Assembly: GCF_900115365.1 (NCBI RefSeq)
Contig: NZ_FOWD01000006.1
Span: 110,105 to 174,104 of the forward strand
Direction: 5' to 3'
Source: Anaerocolumna aminovalerica
GTDB taxonomy: Bacteria > Bacillota > Clostridia > Lachnospirales > Lachnospiraceae
Length of the DNA stretch: 64,000 nt
Shown: in pieces, positions 18,539-26,011 of the stretch
Numbering within the stretch: the first letter of the stretch is position 1
Layout of the letters: each line of letters starts with the position of its first letter
Program-made: the position numbers and the translations under genes
Notes under the pieces: generated by a model
What the model was told of the DNA's origin: nothing
The model's database searches: none
Seen by the model: only the letters and a program-made list of their open reading frames with translations

Positions 18539-19505
18539 TGTAGTACCTCCTAAGCATAAAAACTATGCCAATTAATAAAATATCTAATATAAGTTAGTAT
18601 GTTTCGTTTGTAAAGCTTCACCAACTTATCTTTATGGGTTATTCATCTTTTCCTGCAAATTGTTTCATCTGGCTCTCTGTGGATACAACATATCTTATAT
18701 ACTTTGTTGTTGAGTGTAATAACCTCCTTTATGTAATTTTGAATGAAGAGTTTCGCTTAGGAAATACCCCAATACTTTCTATGTACTCTTTATTCATAAT
18801 AACACCCTTTGTATATCACATCTGTACCTAGTTCTGATACAGCTGTGAATAGGTTGAGATTTGTGAAAACTTTTCTATCTATTTCTTTTCACCCTTATAT
18901 CTTCAACTTATTCATATAAGTATATAACTCCTTAATTGAATAAGAAAAATACACCTCTTAAAAAACATTATTTCTATCTATATGTAACTGCTGTAACGGT
19001 CAGGTCTTATTAATATAATATCTTCTATACACGCTCCACATATAAATGTTTCTTTTTTTAATATGTTTATATGGTTTCACAGGTGATTTTTTCATATAAC
19101 TTCATATTTTATATAGCTCCTAAGTAGGCTCATGTAGGTTACAGCAGAATCTTTCATTTTAAAATATTATGCTGTTTAGTCTTTCAAAAAACAGCGAATA
19201 AGTGAGTTTTGCTCTACCGATTTTATTTATTAAAAAGTTATTCTGCTCTATAAACTATATCATTATTTCTATTATATCTATCATTATTTTCTTATTTTTT
19301 GTTTTCTGTCTTTTACCTATTACTTATTATTTTCTGTCTTCTATATTGAATATTGAATAAATACTAATGTTTCTACCTTCTAATTCTTACTAATGTACTT
19401 GTTAAATAAGGATGCCGCAAAAGGCTTTTACACCTTTTGAGGCAACCGTTACTTAACTTACTATTGAATAACTAATATATATTTCTAATTTTTAAAATAA
19501 TAAAA
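18539..19505. other. Long AT-rich spacer between bmpA and the ABC ATPase gene
   Basis: These 967 nt contain no gene I can support on either strand. Short open frames here have no family resemblance. The only structure seen besides the hairpin at 19414-19443 is a 10-bp inverted repeat (CTGCTGTAAC at 18988-18997, GTTACAGCAG at 19138-19147). Much of the rest is T/A-rich low-complexity sequence. It may be a long leader or a decayed gene. Confidence 0.4.
19414..19443 (-). terminator. Hairpin after bmpA
   Basis: GCCGCAAAAGG and CCTTTTGAGGC pair with one mismatch across an 8-nt loop, about 60 nt downstream of the lipoprotein stop. The T-tract on the minus strand is poor (ATCCTTATTT), so it may be a partial terminator or a 3'-end stabiliser giving more binding protein than membrane subunits. 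Confidence 0.5.
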
Positions 19506-20687
19506 CTACTGGATTAATTCTACAACAGTTTTTGTTCCTTCAACTGCTTTTGCATCTGCAACATCAGTATCTTTCTTAAGAGCAATTTCTCCTGCTACAA
19601 CCTTTGCATAGATTGCATCATAATCTGCTTGTGTGAACTTCTCAAATTTAGATGTAGCCATTGGAAGTTGAACACCTTCAACAGATGCATTTAAAACAGC
19701 AGATGTTCCGCCTGGGAATGTATTGTTATAATAAGCAACAAGAGCATCGTAAACAGATTTGCTTAAGTTCTTCATGGAAGAAGTAATAACTGTTGGAGAT
19801 TCACTGGATTGGTCAACGTCTACACCAATAACTTTTGTTCCAGCTGTTTCTGCAGCCTTCATAACAGAGTTACCAACTCCACCGCCGCAAGCAAAGATTA
19901 CTTCTGTTCCTTCATTGTACCAGGAAGCTGCTTTTGCCATGTTTTCAGGAGTTGCATCGAAGTTACCAACATATGTGTATTTAACTTGAACTGCATCATC
20001 AGCTAAACCTAATTCTTGAGCTGCATATTCAGCACCTTGAACGAATCCATAGCCAAATTTAATAACAGCAGGAACAGCAATACCACCCATGAAACCTAAC
20101 TTAGTGTAACCTTCTTTAACAATTGCATAACCTGCTAAGAAACCAGCTTCCTCTTCTGCATAGAAAACAGAGTAAGTGTTAGAAGTTATATCCATTGGCG
20201 CATCTTTTTCATCAGCATGTGGTGCACCGTCTAAGATAACGAAGTTCACCTCTGGATATTTGGTTTGAGCTGTATGGATTGGTACTTCAAATAAGAAACC
20301 TGGGCAAACGATAACCTTTGCTCCACCTTTAACTGCTAAATCAATTTGAGTCATATATTCATCATCAGATTTACCAGTTGGCTGATAATATTTATATGTA
20401 AGACCTTTTTCTTTCGCGTAAGCTTCAACACCTTCCCAAGCACCTTGGTTAAAGGATTTATCATCGATAGTTCCAACGTCTGTAATTAAAGCTAATTCAT
20501 AAGTATCCGTTTTAGGTGCTTCTGCTTCCTTGGTTGGATCCGGAGTAGCCTCAGGAGTTGTTGTTTCAGTTTTTTCCTCTGTTTTATCTGTATCTGTTTT
20601 TTTATCATTTTGTTTTCCACATGCACCAAGAACAAAAATCATGGTTGCAATCAACGCTACATTCACTAATTTTTTAAATAATTTCAT
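19506..20687 (-). CDS. bmpA: BMP-family nucleoside-binding lipoprotein
   Basis: A 393-residue exported lipoprotein. The signal peptide MKLFKKLVNVALIATMIFVL ends in the lipobox LGAC. A Thr/Glu/Pro-rich linker to about residue 60 is followed by the BMP fold (LALITDVGTIDDKSFNQGAW, then GGAKVIVCPGFLFE and VGNSVMKAAETAGTKVIGVD). BMP proteins bind purine or pyrimidine nucleosides for ABC import. I start at the ATG at 20687, since GGAGG lies 7 nt upstream; the in-frame TTG further upstream overlaps that site. It follows cdd by 21 nt. Confidence 0.93.
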   Translation of the reverse strand: MKLFKKLVNVALIATMIFVLGACGKQNDKKTDTDKTEEKTETTTPEATPDPTKEAEAPKTDTYELALITDVGTIDDKSFNQGAWEGVEAYAKEKGLTYKYYQPTGKSDDEYMTQIDLAVKGGAKVIVCPGFLFEVPIHTAQTKYPEVNFVILDGAPHADEKDAPMDITSNTYSVFYAEEEAGFLAGYAIVKEGYTKLGFMGGIAVPAVIKFGYGFVQGAEYAAQELGLADDAVQVKYTYVGNFDATPENMAKAASWYNEGTEVIFACGGGVGNSVMKAAETAGTKVIGVDVDQSSESPTVITSSMKNLSKSVYDALVAYYNNTFPGGTSAVLNASVEGVQLPMATSKFEKFTQADYDAIYAKVVAGEIALKKDTDVADAKAVEGTKTVVELIQ

Positions 20688-20708
20688 TTCAATTCCTCCC
20701 AATACATA

Positions 20709-21131
20709 TTATTTGTTTAAATCTTTTTCTGTAAAACTTAGTGGCAGTAATTGCTCTAATGTATATACCTGATAATCCTCCTCTGATCTGGCTAATATAA
20801 CCCGGAATTCCTTGGGATCACAAAATTCTGCCATGACCTGTCTGCATACTCCGCATGGTGCGCAGTATTCAAAGTCTCCTGATGAGGCCCCTTCAAGATT
20901 TCCTACAACCGCAATTGCTTCGAAATCTTTTACCCCCTCTGAAATTGCCTTAAAAAAGGCGGTACGCTCTGCACAATTGGTAGGTGTATAAGCGGCATTC
21001 TCTATGTTACAGCCTCTGTATACTTTACCGTTTTTCCCTAATAAAGCTGCCCCCACTTTAAAATTAGAATATGGAGTATAGGAAAAATCTTGTGCCAGAT
21101 ATGCTTCTTTAATTAATTCCAGTTCTTTCAT
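20709..21131 (-). CDS. cdd: Cytidine deaminase
   Basis: A 140-residue homotetrameric-type cytidine deaminase. It contains the zinc site C..AERTAFF (NCAERTAFFKAISEG) and PCGVCRQVMAEFC, with YSNFKVGAALL near the start. It deaminates cytidine and deoxycytidine to uridine and deoxyuridine, feeding the pyrimidine-nucleoside phosphorylase. The start at 21131 follows AAAGGAGG at the correct distance; an ATG six codons upstream overlaps that site. Co-directional with deoD upstream (about 240 nt gap) and bmpA downstream (21 nt). Confidence 0.95.
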   Translation of the reverse strand: MKELELIKEAYLAQDFSYTPYSNFKVGAALLGKNGKVYRGCNIENAAYTPTNCAERTAFFKAISEGVKDFEAIAVVGNLEGASSGDFEYCAPCGVCRQVMAEFCDPKEFRVILARSEEDYQVYTLEQLLPLSFTEKDLNK

Positions 21132-21372
21132 ATATCCTCCTTTCCCCATTAATTTGTATCAGGTATTTGCAATACTAAGCTATCTTACATCATGTTAGTA
21201 TTATTTATGAACATGCCCAAATAGTATTATTTTTATAGTGATTATACTATTCATGCAATTATCATCACACAGTTCAACTTAATACATATTAACAATTTTA
21301 ATTATATAATAAAACGAACTATTATACCATAATTTTCATAAAATTATCTTCATAAAGTTTACAAAATTAGGC

Positions 21373-22080
21373 TTATGCTATTTCTAAAGCAATTTTCATC
21401 ATATTATGGAAACTAGTCTGCCTTTCTTGGGCAGTGGTTGCTTCCCCGGTAACTATGGAATCCGAAATAGTACAGATTGCTAACGCATTCTTACCTGTTC
21501 TTGCAGCTGTCATATATAATGCCGCAGCTTCCATTTCCACGCATAAAACACCCATCTTAGCCCACTTCATTGTTCCCATGGAATCATCATAGAAGGTATC
21601 TGAGGATAAAAAGTTACCTACTTTATAATTAACATCCTCCATAGCTTCTGCCGTTTCTACTGCTTTTTTTAACAATTCAAAGGAGCATATAGGCGCATAG
21701 GTTCCCGGAAGTTCAAACTGGCTTCCAAAACTTGAATTGGTGCATGCACCCATTCCAAATGCAACGTCCCTGATTTTTAGATCCGGATGCATAGAACCTG
21801 CCGTACCAATACGGATAATGTTATCTACATCGTAATAATTAAATAATTCGTATGAATATATGCCAATAGAAGGCATTCCCATACCGCTTGCCATTACAGA
21901 TACCTTTTTGCCCTGATATGTTCCTGTATAACCATTTATTCCACGAACCGGATTAACAAGAACCGGATCTTCCAAATAGGTTTCTGCTACAAACTTAGCT
22001 CTTAAAGGATCTCCCGGCATCAATACTGTTTTGGCAAAATCTCCTGTTTTTGCTGATATATGTGGTGTTGGTATTCCCAT
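21373..22080 (-). CDS. deoD: Purine-nucleoside phosphorylase DeoD
   Basis: A 235-residue hexameric-type purine-nucleoside phosphorylase. It begins MGIPTPHISAKTGDFAKTVL, with the phosphate loop MPGDPLRAK, the GTAGSMHPDLKIRD segment, the MEAAALYMTAAR nucleoside-binding motif and the catalytic aspartate region CTISDSIVTGE. It phosphorolyses purine (deoxy)nucleosides to base plus sugar-1-phosphate. It follows deoC by 22 nt, so deoC-deoD are probably co-transcribed from the region facing the DeoR-type gene. Confidence 0.96.
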   Translation of the reverse strand: MGIPTPHISAKTGDFAKTVLMPGDPLRAKFVAETYLEDPVLVNPVRGINGYTGTYQGKKVSVMASGMGMPSIGIYSYELFNYYDVDNIIRIGTAGSMHPDLKIRDVAFGMGACTNSSFGSQFELPGTYAPICSFELLKKAVETAEAMEDVNYKVGNFLSSDTFYDDSMGTMKWAKMGVLCVEMEAAALYMTAARTGKNALAICTISDSIVTGEATTAQERQTSFHNMMKIALEIA

Positions 22081-22102
22081 AGTTTATCTTCCTTTCTATT
22101 TT

Positions 22103-22768
22103 TTAATATCCTTTTGCTTCTTCACCATGTACTATTTTAATTGCAGAACTGGTCCCGATTCTCTCACAGCCTTCGCTAATAAAATTTTCAAAATCTTCAA
22201 TGGTTTTTACACCGCCTGCGGCTTTCATCTTCACATTAGGACCAATATATTTTTTAAACAACTTAATATCTTCCAAAGTTGCTCCGGCTGTACCAAATCC
22301 GGTAGAAGTTTTAATAAAATCCGCACCTGCATCCGTTACTACTTTACACATTCTGATCTTTTCTTCTTCGGTTAAGTAGCATGTTTCAATGATAACCTTT
22401 AATATCTTATCCCCAACTGCCTTCTTTAATGCAGCAATCTCTTCCTGCACCTTATCATAATCGCCATTCTTCACGTCAGAAATATTAATTACCATATCAA
22501 ATTCACTTGCACCATCTGCCAATGCCACTTTACATTCAGCAATTTTTGCCTCAGTTGGGCAGTATCCTAAAGGAAATCCAATAACCGTACAAATATTTAT
22601 TTTATCTCCATATGTATCATGAATTCTCTTTACGTAGCAAGAAGGGACACAAACAGAAGCTGTTTTATATTGAATGGCCTCATCACATAACTTCTTAATA
22701 TCTTCCCATGTTGCGTACGCTTTCAGCAGTGTATGATCAACATAATGCAGCATATCTAATTTATCCAT
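22103..22768 (-). CDS. deoC: Deoxyribose-phosphate aldolase
   Basis: A 221-residue class I aldolase. The Schiff-base lysine lies in ADFIKTSTGFG, the second active-site lysine in MKAAGGVKTIEDF, and the KVIIETCYLTEEEK segment is present. It splits 2-deoxyribose-5-phosphate into glyceraldehyde-3-phosphate and acetaldehyde, the last step of deoxynucleoside catabolism. It is the first gene of the leftward salvage series, with a 380-nt divergent spacer to the regulator. A phosphopentomutase, needed to link the phosphorylases to DeoC, is not in this window. Confidence 0.96.
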   Translation of the reverse strand: MDKLDMLHYVDHTLLKAYATWEDIKKLCDEAIQYKTASVCVPSCYVKRIHDTYGDKINICTVIGFPLGYCPTEAKIAECKVALADGASEFDMVINISDVKNGDYDKVQEEIAALKKAVGDKILKVIIETCYLTEEEKIRMCKVVTDAGADFIKTSTGFGTAGATLEDIKLFKKYIGPNVKMKAAGGVKTIEDFENFISEGCERIGTSSAIKIVHGEEAKGY

Positions 22769-22950
22769 ATAAAAAATTCTCCTTTCATGAGGTAAACACC
22801 TTTATTAGGTGCGTTATGATAGAGTAATGATTAAACTTATTGAACCACTACTACTGTAATAAAACATGTATCTTTTATAATTTTTTCCAGATGATTCAGC
22901 ATGCTTTTATGAGTTTATTTTACCACCATTTAATATCTTGGTCAACAATA

Positions 22951-23013
22951 TTTTGTTCAACTTTTAACATTTGTTCATTCTATTTCATTTTATTCTTAAA
23001 ATATTTTGTTTAA
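22951..23013. promoter_or_regulatory. Candidate DeoR operator repeats
   Basis: Three near-identical direct repeats lie in the deoC/regulator spacer: TTTTGTTCAA (22951-22960), ATTTGTTCAT (22969-22978) and TTTTGTTTAA (23004-23013). DeoR-family repressors bind direct or inverted repeats of this general size, and the location between the divergent genes fits. AT-richness makes chance repeats possible. Confidence 0.35.
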
Positions 23014-23046
23014 TTTGTAGAAATAAAAACATTTTTCAAAAAATCT

Positions 23047-23075
23047 TTGCATATTTATCCACATAATGTTATAAT
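23047..23075 (+). promoter_or_regulatory. Vegetative promoter of the DeoR-type regulator
   Basis: TTGCAT (23047-23052), a 17-nt spacer and TATAAT (23070-23075) with an extended TG at 23067-23068. This is a near-consensus sigma-A promoter, about 75 nt before the regulator start at 23149. Confidence 0.8.
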
Positions 23076-23148
23076 GGTAACAAATTTAGCTGAAATAATA
23101 TAATAAAATACATTTATGACCCAATGTTATTATAAAAGGAGAATTTAA

Positions 23149-23931
23149 ATGGGCAAAAAGACCGACCGAATAAACCAGTTAATCGAGATAATAAGAACAA
23201 AAAATGGGGCATCTATAAAAGAACTGGCTAGTCTTCTTGATGTATCTGAGATGACTATCAGAAGAGACTTAGCCGTATTAGAGAAAAATAATATAGTCAA
23301 CAATGTATATGGTGCTGCTATTTATAATCCGGTGAATAAGCAAACACAACTGGACTCTAATTATGAACTAAGCAGTGCTCAAACTACACAGGACTCGGAA
23401 AAAAGAAAAATCGGTGCTTTTGCCGCCTCTTTAATAGAACCAAAGGATATCGTGGTTATTGACACCGGATCCACTACAGAAATGCTGGCTCAAAGCATTG
23501 ACGATAATTTAGAAGCAACTATTTTATGTTATAATTCAAATATATTTAATTCTTTAAAAATGAAAGAAAACTTGTCCCTTCTTTTTTCCGGGGGAAGGTA
23601 TCATCCAAAGACCCAGATGGTAGAAAGTGCAGAAGGAATTTCCCTTATAACCAGTATGCGATTTAACAAAGCCTTTGTATCCGCAGCAGGAATCCATCTT
23701 AATCTTGGAGTCACCTGTGCTTATCCTTATGAAGTTCCAACCAAAAAGGCAATCCTGCAATCCTCTGTACAAAAGATATTACTTTTAGATTCCAGTAAAT
23801 TTGATGAGGTAAAACCTGCTTACTTCGCTGATTTAAAAGATTTTGATACGATTATAACAGACGACTCCCTTCCTGAAGAATGGAAACAGGAAATTGAAAG
23901 AATGAATATTAAATTGTACACCCTTTCATAA
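23149..23931 (+). CDS. DeoR-family transcriptional regulator
   Basis: A 260-residue DeoR-type regulator. The N-terminal helix-turn-helix is RINQLIEIIRTKNGASIKEL followed by ASLLDVSEMTIRRDLAVLEK. The C-terminal sugar-phosphate sensor is of the DeoR_C type, with VVIDTGSTTEMLAQSI and LFSGGRYHPKTQM. It is divergent from deoC, so it probably represses the deo/nucleoside genes and is released by deoxyribose-5-phosphate or a related sugar phosphate (family knowledge; inference here). AAAAGGAG lies before the ATG. Confidence 0.9.
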   Translation: MGKKTDRINQLIEIIRTKNGASIKELASLLDVSEMTIRRDLAVLEKNNIVNNVYGAAIYNPVNKQTQLDSNYELSSAQTTQDSEKRKIGAFAASLIEPKDIVVIDTGSTTEMLAQSIDDNLEATILCYNSNIFNSLKMKENLSLLFSGGRYHPKTQMVESAEGISLITSMRFNKAFVSAAGIHLNLGVTCAYPYEVPTKKAILQSSVQKILLLDSSKFDEVKPAYFADLKDFDTIITDDSLPEEWKQEIERMNIKLYTLS

Positions 23932-23948
23932 AAAACAAGGACTACTTA

Positions 23949-24110
23949 TGAAGTGCACCCCAAATTTAGGCAAAAATGAACTAACATTTGAAGGTGTACT
24001 TTTTTATGTCAAAGTATTCTTATAACTTCGTCTGGAAACAGTTAGGTTAGTATTAGAAGAAAATCTCTCAGATTACAAAAGCTGCTTGAGTAACCGGTAT
24101 GCCAAGAACT
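23949..24110 (+). pseudogene. Relic of an IS3/IS150-type insertion sequence (left end and start of OrfA)
   Basis: Just after the regulator, TGAAGTGCACCCCAAATTTA resembles the terminal repeat of IS150-group elements. At 24006 an ATG follows with MSKYSYNFVWKQ, like the start of IS150-type OrfA, then a frameshift and stop. A neighbouring frame continues RLVLEENLSDYKSCLSNRYA, resembling the OrfA helix. The rest of the transposase is missing. Assignment rests on recognisable but degraded residues. Confidence 0.45.
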
Positions 24111-24234
24111 CCTATTCTTTCGCACATATTTTTATTTTGTAAATAAAATCACGAAAAATGTATATTTTTATTCACATATATCATTTTATATCATATTATG
24201 TAATAACAAAACGAAAAGGAATGATGAAAAGCTT

Positions 24235-24453
24235 ATGGGTGGATTTGATTCAGGATGCCGCGATTTCTCTTGCTTTGACAGACGGCGAAAAGACGGTCTT
24301 TTTGGTGATAGATTTGACAGATTTGATAGATTCGATAGGTTCGATAGGTTCGATAGATTCGATAGATTCGATAGATTCGATAGATTTGATAGAAAAGACA
24401 GACATTTTCACGGTGATCGTTTCGATCACAGAGGCAGAAGAGGTTGCTGCTAG
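24235..24453 (+). CDS. Small FDR-repeat protein, function unknown
   Basis: A 72-residue frame starting MGGFDSGCRDFSCFDRRRKD. It contains nine tandem FDR triplets (24313-24393, a 9-bp DNA repeat), then KDRHFHGDRFDHRGRRGCC. It is strongly charged, with equal Asp and Arg plus regular Phe and a terminal Cys pair, and has no membrane segment. The other plus frame across the repeat reads SID-type residues and runs through the terminator hairpin, so this frame, stopping 8 nt before it, is preferred. The Shine-Dalgarno site (AAAAGGA) is about 14 nt upstream, rather far. Possibly a low-complexity nucleic-acid or condensate-forming peptide, but unproven. Confidence 0.5.
   Translation: MGGFDSGCRDFSCFDRRRKDGLFGDRFDRFDRFDRFDRFDRFDRFDRFDRFDRKDRHFHGDRFDHRGRRGCC
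24313..24393 (+). repeat. 9-bp tandem repeat, nine units
   Basis: Nine consecutive units of TTYGAYAGR encode Phe-Asp-Arg. Six TTC units form the uniform core, flanked by TTT variants. The unit count may vary between strains by slippage; a multiple of three keeps the frame open. Confidence 0.95.
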
Positions 24454-24461
24454 TAAAATAA

Positions 24462-24506
24462 AAAAACTTCTGCATCACTTAATGATTGGGTGATGCAGAA
24501 GTTTTT
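24462..24506 (+). terminator. Strong terminator after the FDR-repeat gene
   Basis: A 17-bp perfect stem (24462-24478 with 24490-24506) has AAAAACTTCTGC on one side and GCAGAAGTTTTT on the other, around an 11-nt loop. The A/T flanks make it bidirectional. It also lies just beyond the stop of the convergent GNAT gene. Confidence 0.92.
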
Positions 24507-24540
24507 CTATATTTATATTACATGTTTTATTGATCCAATA

Positions 24541-24987
24541 TTAAAGGTTAATATCATAAAGCATTTGCTTGTAATCTAATGAGGTAAATCCTTTTCTCAA
24601 ATATAATTTTTCTGCTGCTTTATTTGATTCACATATTTCAAGCCTTAATCTTTTTGCTTTTGAAGCATACTTTTCTTTAATAAAATTCAAAAAGGAACTT
24701 CCAAGCCCTAATCCTCTGAATTTTTCAAGAATATACAGTTCTTCGATCCATACTGCCATACCCCCTGCTTCATTGGAATAGGTTAAGCTAATCTGTCCAT
24801 AGCCTGCGATTTCTCCCTGTTCTTCAAAAATATATACTTTAGCATAGGGAGAACCCGATATCACTTCATTGAATGTATTAAGGATATATTCCTTAGGTAT
24901 GGAGTGCAAAACTGCTTCCGAATGATAGAATGCATCTACCATTGATATAAATTGTTCTTTGTCCTGTTCTTTTAATTCTCTAATCAC
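24541..24987 (-). CDS. GNAT-family N-acetyltransferase
   Basis: A 148-residue GNAT protein. The acetyl-CoA loop is in EKFRGLGLGSSFLNFIKEKY (R/Q-x-x-G-x-G/A pattern), followed by RLRLEICESNKAAEKLYLRK and GFTSLDY, typical of RimI-like family members. The substrate cannot be predicted. It is transcribed leftward from a region with its own spacer, convergent with the FDR-repeat gene and sharing the terminator at 24462-24506. Confidence 0.87.
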   Translation of the reverse strand: MIRELKEQDKEQFISMVDAFYHSEAVLHSIPKEYILNTFNEVISGSPYAKVYIFEEQGEIAGYGQISLTYSNEAGGMAVWIEELYILEKFRGLGLGSSFLNFIKEKYASKAKRLRLEICESNKAAEKLYLRKGFTSLDYKQMLYDINL

Positions 24988-25032
24988 TTTTTCACCTCTA
25001 TAATTATTATAACTAAATAGTTATTATTTAAT

Positions 25033-25046
25033 CAATCATATGATTG
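25033..25046. promoter_or_regulatory. 14-bp perfect palindrome upstream of the GNAT gene
   Basis: CAATCATATGATTG is a perfect palindrome about 45 nt upstream of the GNAT start at 24987. It lies in the presumed promoter region and may be an operator for a dimeric regulator; no further copy was noticed. Confidence 0.3.
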
Positions 25047-25144
25047 CTTTCATTTAAAAAGTGAGTAGCTATGATTTGAATCTTTTTCAAAGCTGCTCAT
25101 CTTATAAGAATAACATATTTAGTTGCACAAATCAAATTTTCAAG

Positions 25145-25223
25145 AGTTAAGCAGAAGGATGTACCCGAAAGGAGTCTTTATGTAGTTAAACAGTAGGATT
25201 GTCCCAGAAAGGATGTTTTTATG
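25145..25223. repeat. Tandem direct repeat of about 39 bp, two imperfect copies
   Basis: The unit AGTTAAgCAGaAGGATgTac..GAAAGGA..TTTATGT occurs at 25145 and again at 25184, head to tail. Copies differ at several positions. No coding frame spans it convincingly. It lies in the 390-nt gap between the two GNAT genes. Confidence 0.6.
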
Positions 25224-25251
25224 TTCCTTAATAGTATTTAGGTAGATAAGA

Positions 25252-25335
25252 GGCTGCTGCAAAAGAATGTTTTATACCGGATTATAAAATCAGCTGACTC
25301 TCTATACCGGTATCCTCACTACATTTGCAGCAGCC
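25252..25335. repeat. 84-bp inverted-repeat element with 12-bp perfect arms
   Basis: GGCTGCTGCAAA at 25252-25263 is inverted exactly as TTTGCAGCAGCC at 25324-25335. The 60-nt interior has two partial TATACCGG motifs. It starts about 40 nt beyond the stop of the GNAT gene at 25378 and could terminate that gene, or be a small non-autonomous repeat. Confidence 0.55.
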
Positions 25336-25377
25336 CTAATTATGTTGTAGGCTTTATTATTGTTATACTTTTGAATA

Positions 25378-25881
25378 TTAACCTAAATTATTTTCCTTTT
25401 TCTCAATTGATGCTAAGAAATGTTCATAAATGTTTTTTTCCTTGGAGCTTTCAATTAAAACAGCATTTACGCATTTTTCATAAAACTTTGCCGGGCCGAT
25501 GCCTCCAATAATTGCATAAACATATCCTTCATCTTTCATGGCATTTAAGGAGCGAAGTAACAGTGCCTTTCCGATGCCTTTACCTTTGAATTCATCCGCT
25601 ACTCTGGTTGGACCAAAAAAATCCGGTGCAGTTGCATTGTAACATGCATAACCTAGAATCCGACTGCCCTTGGCTGCTATAAAGCATGATATTGGGCGGT
25701 TCGAAAAACACACATCACATTCACTGGCTGCACTAACACTAGAATGCTCTCTCACCCAATCAGTAATACGAAATTTGTCAGGTGGTAAGGCACGGAATAT
25801 CTCAATTCCTTCCTCTTTCAAACGTTCTACTTCTGGGTGATAATCACCAATATTTAATAGATTGACTAACATATCTGCCAT
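25378..25881 (-). CDS. GNAT-family N-acetyltransferase next to nagZ
   Basis: A 167-residue protein with a GNAT core: RILGYACYNATAPDFFGPTR, then VADEFKGKGIGKALLLRSLN with the acetyl-CoA loop, and GGIGPAKFYEKCVNAVLIES. The N-terminal 60 residues are specific to this subfamily and include several cysteines. It lies 130 nt after nagZ in the same direction, so it may act on an amino-sugar or muropeptide product; this is only positional inference. AGAGGG precedes the ATG. Confidence 0.83.
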   Translation of the reverse strand: MADMLVNLLNIGDYHPEVERLKEEGIEIFRALPPDKFRITDWVREHSSVSAASECDVCFSNRPISCFIAAKGSRILGYACYNATAPDFFGPTRVADEFKGKGIGKALLLRSLNAMKDEGYVYAIIGGIGPAKFYEKCVNAVLIESSKEKNIYEHFLASIEKKENNLG

Positions 25882-26011
25882 TGCTCATCCCTCTTGTTCT
25901 TTATATTGTTATGTACCATGACTGCCGTAACCCTTATTATAATATCATGCACCTTCCTAATTTAAGACTTTGGAAAAGATCTGCAACATATTATTTTCTT
26001 TACTCCACTGC

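Noticed and set aside
18634..18831. 65-residue plus-strand frame in the long spacer
   Set aside because: No Shine-Dalgarno site and low-complexity composition; not supported as a gene.
24313..24393. CRISPR-like or non-coding satellite
   Set aside because: The 9-bp period keeps a reading frame and lies inside a small gene candidate; there are no spacers.
24233..24493. Other open frames across the 9-bp repeat (SID-type repeat on the plus strand, YRI-type repeat on the minus strand)
   Set aside because: They are by-products of the repeat. The SID frame runs through the terminator hairpin and the minus frame has no ribosome site.
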